Part shown: in pieces, positions 1 to 11,124 of the stretch
How the letters are laid out: each line of letters begins with the position of its first letter
Numbering within the stretch: position 1 is the stretch's first letter
DNA from: Undaria pinnatifida
Lineage: Eukaryota; Sar; Phaeophyceae; Laminariales; Alariaceae
Reading direction: 5' to 3'
Assembly: GCA_012845835.1 (NCBI GenBank)
Contig: JABAKD010000026.1
Coordinates: forward strand, 16,100,261-16,164,260
DNA: 64,000 nt
Notes under the pieces: model-generated
What the model saw: only the letters and a program-made list of their open reading frames with translations
The model's database searches: none
What the model was told of the DNA's origin: nothing
Translations under genes and position numbers: made by a program

Positions 1-190
1 TCACCCTGTTGATCCTGATAGCTACACTGTAGTTGCAAGGGGAGTCGCCGACTTATATCCTTAATGAGGATACACAACCCGTAATACGCGCGATCGGAGT
101 ATCACACACAGCTTGCAAATATGAGTTTCGACAAAATGTTCGATGTCACAGCTGGAATGTATTTCAATTTTTGTCATATAGTCTAATGTC
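1..190 (+). repeat. Family A repeat, 3'-end fragment
   Basis: This is the first copy of the dominant dispersed repeat, cut by the window edge. I define its sense strand so that the constant A/T-rich end is 3'. Reading plus, it runs through the GTCGCCGAC block and the GAGTATCACACACAGCTTGC block to the CACAGCTGGAATGTATTTC terminus. The same blocks recur in the same order in all other copies. A poly-C tract follows at about 212-254. Confidence 0.85.
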
Positions 191-764
191 GAGGGCGCAC
201 AAGGAAACTTATCCCCCCCCCCCCCCCTCCCCCGTCCCCCCCCCCCCCCCCCCCAGGCCCGAAAAAACATCTTTTTCAAGTTTTTTTTTTTTGTTTGTTT
301 CCTTGCTTGGTGGTGCGTTTCTTGGCTGTGCCCCTGTGGGTGGTTTACTGCACACTCTTTCGTTAACAAAGAGGCTTGGCAAGCAAGCCAACATTGCAAG
401 AGCGAGGGATGTCAAGCTGTACTTTAGGTTGTTTAGGTATGTAAATCCTTGCGTCAATGCAAGGTGGTCAATGTAGTCAGAAATAATGAATGGTGGGCAA
501 GCGCCGCGCTTGGGCACGAAACCCTGTAAGCCTTCGTGCCCTTGATGTCCAAACACGGCGCGCACGTGCCTCCTGTTTTTTCCACCGTTCCCGCACAGCC
601 TGGGCTCAAGATGCCGCGGGAGGCAGTTGGCACCGCGTGAAAAGAGCCACGCGATTCAGGTTTATTCGAGCCTCCCACGACACCCCCTGCCAATACCATG
701 GAGAGTTGATGGCTAGTCTTGGAGAACAGGCTCCCGGACAGCCGGACGTAATCTCGCGCAGTAG
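191..764. other. No recognisable gene; long poly-C tract
   Basis: A near-pure C tract at about 212-254 is followed by a T-rich stretch near 285-300. Open frames across the tract encode only proline or glycine runs and are artefacts of the homopolymer. I see nothing else here. Confidence 0.6.
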
Positions 765-1187
765 ATGGGAGCGTGGACAAGCGTCCTATCGGCGGGACCA
801 CTTGCGTCTGCAGCGTCGGAGAAAACACCATCCATATCAATGCCCGCGCCCTCACAATCCTCAAGCCCGTTCACAACTCCCGTCGCAACCACGTCAACGA
901 AACTGCACGCGCCCGCACCACCCTCATCCTTGCTCACAACTCCCGTCACAACCACGTCGGCGCCGCTGCGCTCGCCCGCAACACCCTCACCCCTGCTCAC
1001 AACTCCCGTCGCCACCACGTCAGCATCACCGCTTGCGCCCCCGCCGCTACCACTCCCCATCAACACCGGCGACTCCTTCGCTCCGTCTGTGGCGCTCTTC
1101 GGTTTGATAAACCCAGCAATGTGCGCCCCCTCCCCACCGCCGCCGCGGCACCAGCACCCCTGTCGACACACGTTGGTCGACATGTAA
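765..1187 (+). CDS. Low-complexity Ser/Thr/Pro-rich ORF, doubtful
   Basis: The frame opens with ATG and gives 140 residues. Its centre repeats a 21-residue unit with a TTPVTTTS-like core three times, produced by the 63-bp minisatellite beneath it. The opposite strand is open over nearly the same interval (713-1183, 156 codons, also ATG), so openness is no evidence of coding. No domain is recognisable. It could be part of a mucin-like wall protein, or simply a GC-rich minisatellite. Confidence 0.18.
   Translation: MGAWTSVLSAGPLASAASEKTPSISMPAPSQSSSPFTTPVATTSTKLHAPAPPSSLLTTPVTTTSAPLRSPATPSPLLTTPVATTSASPLAPPPLPLPINTGDSFAPSVALFGLINPAMCAPSPPPPRHQHPCRHTLVDM
872..1062. repeat. 63-bp minisatellite, three copies
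   Basis: Three adjacent units begin with CACAACTCCCGTC and are followed by CACGTC and a GCGCTC/GCGCCC-type segment. The period is a multiple of three, so both strands stay open through the array. Confidence 0.8.
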
Positions 1188-2505
1188 CTTGCGACATGAG
1201 CAATAGCAATTGATCAGCCGTGGAAAGAAAATATTGAACTTGCTCCTGCTTTTCGCATACACACATCGACAAGGCCTGCAGCCTCATACACTGCGCGACT
1301 AAAATACGTCCAGCGTGGCAGTTCCCAAACCGCTGAACACGCGCGAACGATCTCCCGTAGAAATTGTGAAGCAGTGTATTAACAACAGGTATAATTCACG
1401 AACACCATATCATGAATGAAACATAGATCTAACGTACCACGCAGCTTGCAAAGTTGAGTTTCAATCATTCAATCGGTCGTACTCACAGCTGACGTTTTTC
1501 AATTTTTTATCGAAACTGCTTGTGTTGAAGCGACTGTTCGTGAGCCTTCACGTGGGTCAGGTTCAGTTGCTCTATATTGCGCCCGAAATCGCGCTCGCAT
1601 TTCTTTCACACCCAGTCGCCACTGCTGGTCTTCGCGGCAATTTTTCCGATACACAAAAGTGCTCTGCTCGCATGCGAAAGGCGTGCAGGGACCAACAGGG
1701 ACGGTAACTTGGTTGGTCCGCATTTCGCGCGCGTTATTTTTGTCACTTATCATGCGGCTACAGCTTCTGGTATTGCTGCACTGCTGCTGCTGCTGCCAAA
1801 GCTAGGCTTCTGCTGCTGCTTATGTTGTCAGTTACTGGGCAGGAGGCGGCTCGACACACACACACTGTTCGATGGTGAGCACTTCTACATATGATAAACC
1901 AGACTTTTGTCTTTCCAGTGCTTGCCGCTGCTGCTGCTGCTGCGAGGTACACGATACGCTCCAATATCACTCTGCAGCCCCCATGCCTCTCCACTCACTC
2001 TCTGTGCTGTGCCGAACACTCATGCTCAATGGACTGGCCCTCGTCCATTCCTGAACCGTCACCGAAGTTGGCCCCGCAGCAGCAGATGACGTCCTCGCCA
2101 TCGGCTGGCTTTCCTCAGACGCTTTGTAGCCAAGCGGTCTTGCCGAAGAAGGGTTGTAGCAGGGATCCCTTCACCGTGGAGGCTATGCTCATTGTGACCA
2201 CTCTATCTCTTGCTCTCTCCCTTTTCCTCCGTTTCTCTGCGCTGTGCGTACCAGTGGTAGCTGGTACGAAGGCTGCTGCTGCACGACCAGGGGGCTGCGT
2301 GTCTGCGCTTCAGTACCCTTTATTATATAGGTTTTAAAATAGGGGTTGGTTGCATAGGAAATTCTGTGGCGTAATGGAGGGGGGATGGGGTCTTCGTACC
2401 CCCCTCCCCCCACTGGAGGGGCGAAAAAACGTTTTGGTATGTAGGTGTCGAAAAATGTTATTTTTTGCGCCCTTGCTATAGTCTATATATTTATTTTTTG
2501 CTTTC
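1188..2505. other. No gene recognised; CTG microsatellites
   Basis: Short (CTG)n runs lie near 1782-1797 and 1926-1945. I recognise no exon, transposon end or RNA gene here. Confidence 0.5.
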
Positions 2506-2509
2506 GCGC

Positions 2510-2807
2510 ACTTCTACTCTCCAGCTTCTGGACAAGCCGTGGTCACAGGTGGGTATCGTCTCTTCTTCCCCCCGGTTCTTGCCTTCAATTTTTTATCGCG
2601 CATAGGGTTCAGCAATCCCACGCTGCTCTTCGATTTCTCATCGAGTTTTGCTAACTCACGCTCTCGCGCTTTCCGCAAGTCAATTTGTGCGCAAGAAAAA
2701 AGTCCCCACGAATTTATACAAGTATACACTCGGGCCGATTCGATCTCACGAAACTAACCTATACCAGGCTCGAGGATAACCTGATACGCCACCGGGGCGG
2801 CCGATAC
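2510..2807 (-). mobile_element. tRNA-derived SINE, family B copy 1
   Basis: On the minus strand the 5' head starts at GGCCGCCCCGGTGGCG near 2804. An A-box-like GGCGTATCAGG and a B-box-like GAGATCGAATC are followed by a conserved body with TCAATTTGTGC-type sequence (seen in reverse). Five copies in the window share this order. The copy abuts an oppositely oriented copy at its 5' head. Confidence 0.7.
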
Positions 2808-3062
2808 ATACAAAGAAGTGAGTTCAACCCCCCCCGAGTGCATACTCGTATAAAATCGTGGGGTCTTCATTTTGTGCACAAACTGACTTGCGGACAGGTC
2901 GAGAGCGTGTGTTGACAACACTCGATGAATAATTGATGAGCAGCGGGATTGCTGAACCCTCGTATTTATGCGCGATAACAATTGAAGGCAAGAACCAGGG
3001 GGGAGAAGGGAAGACACCGCACCTGTGACCGCGGCTTGTCCAGAAAGTGGAAGTGTGTGAAA
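2808..3062 (+). mobile_element. tRNA-derived SINE, family B copy 2, head-to-head
   Basis: This is the same family as the preceding copy but on the plus strand, starting just upstream of the B-box-like GAGTTCAACCC and ending at an A-rich tail (TGTGTGAAAAAAAC). The pair forms inverted arms of roughly 250 bp joined at the tRNA-like head. Confidence 0.7.
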
Positions 3063-3086
3063 AAAACAAAAAACAAGTCTTATACG

Positions 3087-4930
3087 GACATTATATATTA
3101 TAAAAAATGAAAATACACTCCAGCTGTGAGATCGAAGATTTCGTCGAAACTCATCTTTGCAAGCTGTGTGTGATACTCCGATCCCGCGCATTACGAGTTG
3201 TGTGTCCTCATTAAGGATATAGGTCGGCGACTCCCCTTGCAACTACAGTGTAGCTATCAGGGTCAACAGGATGATTTTAGTCAGTCTGTGCGCGGAAACT
3301 ATAAAACCCGTTTCTGAGGGGGACAAAATCTGACAGCTGTGAAGGGAAATGTATCCTTTTATCAAGTGAATCTTGTAAGTCGAATAACCGGTGAGGGGGG
3401 TGGGGCGGAGTTTTGAAGGACGTGGGGGCCTGGTTTCGATCAAAAGCGAGCGGGTTTGGAGGGGGGGGGGGGGGGGGGGGGAAGGGGGCAATTTGTGCAT
3501 GTAAGCTATAAATCCTTTCGAGGGGATAAATCTGACGGTTTTGGCACCAGTATATTATTGGGGGCGGGGGGGGGGGGTTGGGGCGGGGCGGGGGGGGGGA
3601 GGGGCGTGTGGGGCAGCTCAATATGTGCCTGGAAACTATACATTATTTCGAGGGGATAAATGTGACGGTTTTGGAAATAATACATCAGTTTATCATGTAT
3701 ATCCTGGGGTAAGTCGTACAATCAGTGAGTAAAGAGAGGGTGGAGTGTTCGAGGGGGTGGGGTTGGGATGGGTTGGGGGGGAGGTGGGGGGTGTTGGGGC
3801 GGGGGGGGGGCGGGGGGGGAGGAAGGGCTTTAGATGAGGGGTTTGTTATACGTGTGGTGCGAGGTCTAGGCGATGGTGCGGGTGATGGGGAAGAAGGGGG
3901 CGTTCGAGGCGGGGGGGGGGGGGGGGAACACAGCGGCATGGATGGCTCTCGAAAGGTAATGAGGTGATATCCTGTGCGTGAAGTGTTTCTTAATGTGGCG
4001 GGTTTCGATATTTGGTGGGGCGTTTGAGTAAGGGAGAGCAAGAGGGGGGGGGGGGGGGGGGGGGGAAAGATTTTTTAGGAGGTTTAGGTCACAAATAATA
4101 TTCAAATACACTTCGGCTGTGAGATCAAAGATATGTAGCAGCTTGTTATACGCGTGGTGCTAGGTCTAGGCGATCGTGCAGGTGGTCGGAAAAGAGGGGG
4201 CGTTGGAGGGGGTGGGGGGGGGGGGGAGGAAGGGCTTTAGGTGAGGGTTTGTTATACGAGTGGTGCTAGGTCTAGGCGATGGTGCGGGTGATGGGCAAGA
4301 AGGGGGCGTTCGAGGCGGGGGGGGCTGGGGGACACAGCGGCATGGATGGCTCTCGAAAGATAATGAGGTGATATCCTGTGCGTGAAGTGTTTATTAATAT
4401 GGCGGATTTCGATATTTTGGTGGGGCGTTTGAGTAAGGGAGAGCTAGAGGGGGGGGGGGGGGATATTTTTTAGGAGGTTTAGGTCACAAATAATATTCAG
4501 ATACACTTCGGCTGTGAGATCAAAGATATGTAGCAGCTTGTTATACGCGTGGTGCTAGGTCTAGGCGATCGTGCAGGTGGTCGGAAAAGAGGGGGCGTTG
4601 GAGGGGGGGGGGGGGGGGGGGGGTTGGGGGGAAAATAATTGAAAACTACGTCATGGATGGTGAGAAAAATAATGACGTGATATCAACTGCGTATAGGTGT
4701 TTATTACTCAGGCCGATTTTGATTGTGAGTGGGGCGTTTGGACAAACTAGGCGGAAGGGGGGGGGAATCGGGGGACGGAGGGGCGGGGGGGGAGGGTTGG
4801 GTTTTTTTTATGAACAAGAGGGGTCAGTGGAGGGGGAGGGGAAAGGGGGGGGGGGGGCGGGACATATCAATATGTGCGCGGAAACTATAAATCCTCAAAG
4901 GGGACAAACCTGACGATTGAAGCAATAAGA
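3087..4930 (-). mobile_element. Family A, long copy with internal tandem unit
   Basis: The 3' terminus lies at about 3090 (on plus, AATACACTCCAGCTGTGAG). The copy then runs through several degenerate subunits, each carrying GGAAACTATA, GAGGGG(A)(T/C)AAA and CTGAC(A/G)G blocks separated by G tracts (C tracts in sense). A unit of about 395 bp is duplicated inside: GGTTTAGGTCACAAATAATA occurs at 4081 and 4476. G tracts reach more than 20 bases at 3462-3480 and 4602-4623. I find no convincing protein in it. Confidence 0.75.
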
Positions 4931-6500
4931 CATCCCTTTATATCATCTGGCTTGTAATGTTTACTTTTTTAGAAGGTTTGATGTTAGATGCAGCATGTAA
5001 CCCAGTGTTTAAGTGTAGTAAATAACGTGTTAAATCTTCATAATTTGTTGTTGTATGATACATCGATCGAAAGCTAGAATATTTTTTAGAATATTTGTAG
5101 GTACCATTATTTTCTGACATCGCTAATTATAAGAAAGAGATACGTATTGTCAAATACAACAGGCGAGGTGATGTGGTCATGCACTGTTTGTCACCACCAT
5201 CATACAGTTACCATTATTTTCTGACATCGCTAATTATACGAAAGAGATACGTATTGCCAAATACAGCATGCGAGGTGATGTATGTGGCCATGTACTGTCT
5301 CCGCCATTGAGCATTAGAGGGAGGGATGCGAATCGTCAGTTTTTAAGGGACGCTTGGTATACATGTGCTCAATTACGTTACCTCGTTAGTAATACTTCGC
5401 TTGGCATAGGTTGGGAGGCGATCATGCAGATGGTATGTACGAAATACCCTACGTAATGGGTTGGTAAGGTTGTTTACCGCAATTTTGACACATCTGCCTG
5501 TGCTTCCTTTTCCAAATTATTCTTGTCTCAAATAAATGTACGATTTCACGCCTATGATTTTACCTTGTCGATGTGGGGCTCTGCGGTCGTCAATTTTAAG
5601 TCAGAGATACATCCTACAAATACATCAGGCGATGTGGGTATGTGATGTCATATATATGCGATGTCATCACTATTGATCGCGAGGGTGATTTTACTTCGTG
5701 AGGTATATGGTACTGTGTTTCGTAGAGGTCGTCTCAGGAGGGTATGCCATGGGTCGGCAGTGTGGTTTATCGCAATTTTATCAGGTCTGCCTGTGCTTCC
5801 TTTTCAACTTATTATTGTCTCAAATGTACGATTTCACGTCCATGATTTTTACCGTGCCGCTGTGGGGCTCTGGGGTCGCCAATTCTAAGACAGAGATACA
5901 TCTTACAAATACAGCAGTTGAGGTGGGCATGCAACGTCATATATATGCGATGTCACTACTATTGAACGCGAGGGTGACTTTACATCGTCAGGCATATGCT
6001 ACTGCGTTTCGTAAAGGTTGTCTCACGTGGACATGCGATGTCACCACTATTGAACGCGAGGGTGACTTTACTTCGTTAGGCACATTCCACTGCGTTTGGA
6101 ATGGTAGAGGTTGTCAGGCAATCATGTAAGCGGATGGAGGCACGAAATACCCTGCTAATAGGTTGGTCGTGTGGTTTACCGCAGTGTTAACATCCCTGTC
6201 TGTACTTACTTTTCACATTATTATAGACTATAGTGTACGCTTATACGTCCTGTTTTCTCCCCACTGTCGTCGAACATGTTGTAGTCCTGTAGATGTCGCG
6301 TCCATGTCTGGTGCTCTTGTTAGTGGTGTTCATGAAAACATGCCCTAACACGTAGTAGATGATCGCTGAGTGGTGTTCCTTTCCTTTACATCAAGCCAGG
6401 TAGTATATGCCAACGCAACCGCTTGCTTGAAAAACGACAAAGAAATTCCTCACACACCTGACACAGAGAAGACGCGCCCGAAGATTGTTCAGTATACCGA
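4931..6500. repeat. Degenerate tandem repeats, no gene
   Basis: A unit with GACATCGCTAATTATA..GAAAGAGATACGTATTG occurs at about 5118 and 5222. A second degenerate unit of roughly 300-400 bp (blocks CTGCCTGTGCTTCCTTTT, TGTACGATTTCACG, CAGAGATACATC, ATTGAACGCGAGGGTGA) repeats between about 5455 and 6350. I see no recognisable coding sequence. Confidence 0.6.
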
Positions 6501-6534
6501 CGGTCTATAATATAGACTAAATACATTCACACAC

Positions 6535-7425
6535 AGCTTGCAAATATGAGTGTTGACAAAATATTCGATCTCAAAGCTGGAGTGTATTTTCATTTTTTAT
6601 AGTATAGTCTATATATTCGGAGTGTATTTTGAGAAGTATTATGTGTGACCTAAACCTCTTGAAAACCTCCCCCCCCCCCCCCCCCCGCCGCCTTTTTCTT
6701 TTCTCCTCGCTTTCTCTTGCTTAAACGCCCCACCTAATATCGAAACCCGCTAGAGTAATAAACACTTTCACGCCCTGGATATCGCCTCGTTATCGTTTTT
6801 GAGCGGTCCATGCCGCTGCTGCAATTCCCACCCACCCCCGCCCCCAACGCCCCCTCTTTTCCCACCACCCGCACCATCGCTTAGACCTAGCACCACGCGT
6901 TAAAAGCAAACCCCTACATCTATGCGACCTAAAGCCCTCCCCCCCCGCCCCCCGCCCCCCCCCGGCACATTCACCCCCCCCTCCCCACTCATAGTTTCCA
7001 CGCACAAATTGACCTGCCCCACCCGTCCCTCCTCCTCCCCCCTCCCCCCCTTTCGCCCCCCTTTTGATCAAAATTTGGCCCCCACGTCCATAAAAACTCC
7101 GCCCTCCCCTCACCGGTTATTCGACTTACAGTATTCGCTTGAATCAGATAAACTGATGCATTTCCTTCCACAGCTGTCAGATTTTGTCCCCCTCAGAAAC
7201 GGATTTTATAGTTTCCGCGCACAGACTGCCTAACATCACCCTGTTGACCCTGATAGCTACACTGTAGTTGCAAGGGGGGTCGCCGACGTATATCCTTAGT
7301 GAATGGGGACACACAACCCGTAATACGCGCGATCGGAGTATCACACACAGCTTGCAAATATGAGTTTCGACAAAATATTCGATCTCACAGCTGGAGTGTA
7401 TTTTAATTTATATAATATTATATAT
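6535..7425 (+). mobile_element. Family A copy, two stacked 3' ends
   Basis: A short fragment ending in GCTGGAGTGTATTTTCATT lies at 6535-6600. It is followed by a longer unit running through poly-C tracts (6669-6688, 6940-6965) to the terminus at about 7425. The orientation is sense-plus, so the tracts are C on this strand. Confidence 0.75.
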
Positions 7426-7426
7426 A

Positions 7427-7478
7427 TTATATATAATATCACGATTCAGCTAATGGCTCCCACATCTTGATTAATGAA
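7427..7478. repeat. 52-bp direct repeat, left flank of family A copy
   Basis: This segment (starting TTATATATAATATCACGATT) is repeated exactly at 8405-8456, on either side of the 7479-8404 family A insertion. It behaves like an unusually long target-site duplication. Confidence 0.8.
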
Positions 7479-7887
7479 ATATATATATTATAAAAATTAA
7501 AATACACTCCAGCTGTGAGATCGAAGATTTCGTCGAAACTCATCTTTGCAAGCTGTGTGTGATACTCCGATCGCGCGCATTACGGGTTGTGTGTCCTCAT
7601 TAAGGATATAGGTCGGCGACTCCCCTTACAGCTACAGTGTAGCTATCAGGGTCAACAGGATGATTTTAGTCAGTCTGTGCGCGGAAACTATAAAACCCGT
7701 TTCTGAGGGGGACAAAATCTGACAGCTGTGAAGGGAAAGGGGGGGCCTGGTTTTGATCAAAAGCGAGCGGGTTTGGAGGGGGGCGGGGGGGGGGGGGGGG
7801 GGGGGAAGGGGCAATTTGTGCACGTAAGCTATAAATCCTTTCGAGGGGATAAATCTGACGGTTTTGGCACCAGTATATTATTGGGGG

Positions 7888-7920
<33 letters not shown>

Positions 7921-8404
7921 GGGGCGGGGGCGGGGGGGGGGGCAGCTCGATATGTGCCTGGAAACTATACATTATTTCGAGGGGATAAATGTGACATTTT
8001 TGGAAATAATACATCAGTTTATCGTGTATATCCTGGGGTAAGTCATACAATCAGTGAGTAAAGAGAGGGTGGAGTGTTCGAGGGGGTGGGGTTGGGATGG
8101 GTTGGGTGGGGAGGGTGGGGGGTTGGGGCGGGGGTGGGGGGTGGGGAGGGGTGGGGGGGGGGAAGGGCTTTAGGTGAGGGGTTTGTTATACGTGTGGTGC
8201 TAGGTCTAGGCGAAGGTGCGGGTGATGGGGAAGAAGGGGGCGTTCGAGGCGGGGGGGGGGGGGGGGGAAACAGCGGCATGGATGGCTCTCGAAAGATAAT
8301 GAGGTGATATCCTGTGCGTGAAGTGTTTATTAATGTGGCGGATTTCGATATTTGGTGGGGCGTTTGAGTAAGGGAGAGCAAGAGGGGGGGGGGGGGGATG
8401 ATTT
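7479..8404 (-). mobile_element. Family A copy bounded by 52-bp direct repeats
   Basis: This is a 926-bp insertion with its constant 3' end at the left and its other end truncated inside a G tract. The perfect 52-bp flanking repeat defines both borders. The body has the standard blocks and G tracts of up to about 30 bases near 7887-7918 (C in sense). Confidence 0.8.
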
Positions 8405-8456
8405 TTATATATAATATCACGATTCAGCTAATGGCTCCCACATCTTGATTAATGAA
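8405..8456. repeat. 52-bp direct repeat, right flank of family A copy
   Basis: Exact second copy of the 7427-7478 segment. Sequence beyond it is unrelated to family A. Confidence 0.8.
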
Positions 8457-8498
8457 TGCATCCGGTTCATGCGAGGTTAAAAAAAATCATTTTTTGAT

Positions 8499-9033
8499 AT
8501 TTGTTGGCCTCTCTCGCCCAATTTTATAGTCCATTTCACGACTTGAAACCACGCAAGTGCATTCATCACGTGCACTTTATGGCACCTACGAATGCAATGA
8601 CGCGTTGCTCGTTATATGCCACCGACATGAACACCTTCAAATGAGTAGACCTCAGCCGCTGTGGTGCTGCCCAACATCCTCGGCACCACTCTGTATCTCT
8701 GTACTCGTTGTGCATGCTTCGACGCGCATGGACGTGACATTACACAACACAAACACCGCCACCCTATTTTTGTTGGCCTCTCTCGCCCAATAGTCCATTT
8801 CACGACTTGAAACCACGCAAGTGCATTCATCACGTGCACTTTATGGCACCTACGAATGCAATGACGCGTTGCTCGTTATATGCCACCGACATGAACACCT
8901 TCAAATGAGTAGACCTCAGCCGCTGTGGTGCTGCCCAACATCCTCGGCACCACTCTGTATCTCTGTACTCGTTGTGCATGCTTCGACGCGCATGGACGTG
9001 ACATTACACAACACAAACACCGCCACCCTATTT
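8499..9033 (+). repeat. Tandem duplication, unit about 266 bp
   Basis: Two near-identical units begin at TTGTTGGCCTCTCTCGCCCA (about 8502 and 8769) and end with AACACCGCCACCCTATTT. Differences are limited to a few bases at the joint, which suggests a recent duplication. It lies directly upstream of the possible Helitron-type exon. Confidence 0.85.
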
Positions 9034-9082
9034 ATGCATTCATCAAAGGTCGTCACAACATGTCAAGTAGTTACGATTGGCC

Positions 9083-9632
9083 ATGCCCACTGCAGATTAC
9101 AGCATTGAGATGCCCCATGCCCGCTGCCGCATACGAGCAAATATGCGGATTTCTGCAGACAACCTCGCCAACCAAAATTCCGCCGCATATTATGTTTACC
9201 CGCATCTACACTACGCATCTACGCATCTACATTTCCGCCGCAATCATACGCGGCACCCCGCCAAACCTCTACTGCCCGTTCCGATGCCGTCAACACGACA
9301 ATACTCGAAAGCTCAACAGAACCGACGCAACGAACAAAGGCGACTTCGACGCGCGAGGAGGAACGAAACACTCAATTGTCGCAGAAATTCACGTGGTGGA
9401 AGGAGCGGCGAGGGCGCCCGTCCAACATCAACATACGTGCGTAGTCCTAACGTGTCCACCTCCATATCTCAGTTCTGGGAATTACCCCCGCTTCGTCCAG
9501 AAGACAACGAAGGACAAAGAGCATTTACGCTGGATGCGCGGAACGAAATCATCAACACCGCACAACGGGCTGCCAACATCATCGTTGATATTGCTTCACC
9601 ATGCGAACACTGCGGTGCTCAGTTGTTCAAAG
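9083..9632 (+). CDS. Possible Helitron-type protein exon (partial)
   Basis: The frame opens with ATG at 9083 (a second in-frame ATG is at 9284) and stays open for about 183 codons to a strong 5' splice site, AAG|GTGAGT at 9632/9633. The middle is very basic (RRNEQRRLRRARRNE), and the exon ends in CEHCGAQLF. A basic N-terminal stretch followed by C-x2-C-G-A is the arrangement seen ahead of the Rep domain in many Helitron and Pif1-linked transposon proteins. No Rep or helicase motif is visible, and the second half of the zinc motif would have to lie in a later exon that I cannot find. Another frame (8925-9761) is also open. The assignment rests on a short motif and is tentative. Confidence 0.35.
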
Positions 9633-11119
9633 GTGAGTTTTTCAACATTTCATTTCGGGTCTTTCTTCCATTGCTACTTCCTGGCATATATCCATGAAAC
9701 TGTCAAATTCAATCTCTCCTCACGCCGATCATTTATTATCGTCTGTTCCTATAAGACATAGACAACAACTATAGTAGATGACATGCCAACCACCTGTGCT
9801 TCTACAGCCTTGGTACTTTGATTTTTCCGTGAATTCATTTATTTTCTTTCCTTTTTTCTTTCCCCTTCTTATCCTCATGAAGGGAGTCTTGCATGGTGGG
9901 TAGGTGACGAGCCTGTTTTATTTGGCCATCCCAGTCTTCCTTCTTTTACTTGTTTCCTTTTTTCCGGGGTATTTTTTTTCCCTTTCTTTCCGCCTTGCAT
10001 GTCCATTTTGGCTCATGCTCGGGGTATGTTTCTATCTCCCGAGCTTTGGCTCCCCTTTTTATTTATTTATTTATTTATTTATTTGTTTTGTCTTGGTTTC
10101 TTTCGTTGTTTCTCTCTTTTACAAGGTATTTTGGTTTAATGAGAAGAACACAAAGGGGGGAGGGGGGGAAACAGGAGGAGTAGAAGGAAAGCCGTCCAAG
10201 GGAGCGGGCAACAGGAGGAATAGAAGGGAGACCGCGGTGGACGAAGGCAGGAAGGAGATGGCAGACAGGGTAGCAAGGTACCAGGCCGACTAGTAGGTAC
10301 ATAGCACTTTTCGTCTTTTTCTGGGGTATTTTTTTCCCCTTTGTTCCCTCCTTGCGTGTCCAGGTTTTTGGCTCGTGTTCGGATTATCTTATTTTGGTTT
10401 TACTTTATTTTATTTTATTCTATTATGTTTCTTTTCCGAGCTTTGGCTCTCCTTTCCGGTTGGGTTGTTTCTTCGATTCCCCCTTCATTTTGTTTGTTTC
10501 ATTTTTGTTTATATTTATCTTTGTTTTATTTGTTTTCTTATTATTATTTTGTTTTTGTTTTTGTTTTTGTTTATTTCGTATTCTCTCTTCCAATTGTATT
10601 TCTGTTGCTGACGTATGTATGTTGTGCCTGTCGTACCCAGTACTAGGGCATGACATTGCGTTGTCGAATGCATTACGATGCATTATCTCTGTGTCGTAGC
10701 TTGTGACCACAGAGCTGATCTTTCTAGGGTGAAGAATCAGTACGGACACTGAGTGTGCTGGATGTCGACGAGTAGAAGAACGGTTTATTGTGAAGAACAC
10801 ACACACACAGGTGAATCTCGTGGCATTTGCTGCAGTAACCCATCCTGCGTACTTTCCATTAATATTTCATCTAAAATTATACTGATTACACATTCATCGC
10901 CCCTGATACGGCCACCGCGTTTCAATTCAGTCATGCCCAAAGTCGCGGGGATGTATCATCGATGCCACTTCCCCCTTTAATAGACATAACCTGCATCCTC
11001 CTCTCTATTTCCCGCACTTCTCATCCTCAATTCATTGATTGACCTTCTTCGGGCGTATCTCCGGGTGGCCGTCCCGCCGCCTACGGCGGGCGGCCACCTT
11101 ACCCTAGTATATATATATA
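9633..11119. other. T-rich low-complexity region with an internal duplication
   Basis: An (ATTT)n run lies at 10061-10084 and a long T/TTTG-rich stretch at 10380-10570. A segment with GGGGTATTTTTTTCCC, TTGC(A/G)TGTCCA and CCGAGCTTTGGCT blocks occurs at about 9965-10055 and again at 10322-10455. An (AC)n run lies near 10797. No gene recognised. Confidence 0.55.
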
Positions 11120-11124
11120 TATTT

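Noticed and set aside
713..1183. 156-codon minus ORF as a gene
   Set aside because: It covers the same 63-bp minisatellite as the plus ORF. Because the period is a multiple of three, both strands are open, so openness has no weight.
3456..4111. Many long open frames of glycine, proline or arginine runs across the G/C tracts (also 7632-8420, 24373-24908, 32481-33050)
   Set aside because: They arise from homopolymer tracts inside repeat copies, are open in several frames at once and show no domain.
5105..6350. CRISPR-like array
   Set aside because: The repeats are long, degenerate and contiguous with no short constant repeat and unique spacer pattern, and the DNA is eukaryotic.
8925..9761. 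278-codon open frame overlapping the Helitron-like exon
   Set aside because: It starts without a supported ATG context, reads through a strong donor site, and has composition unlike a protein. The alternative frame has a recognisable motif.
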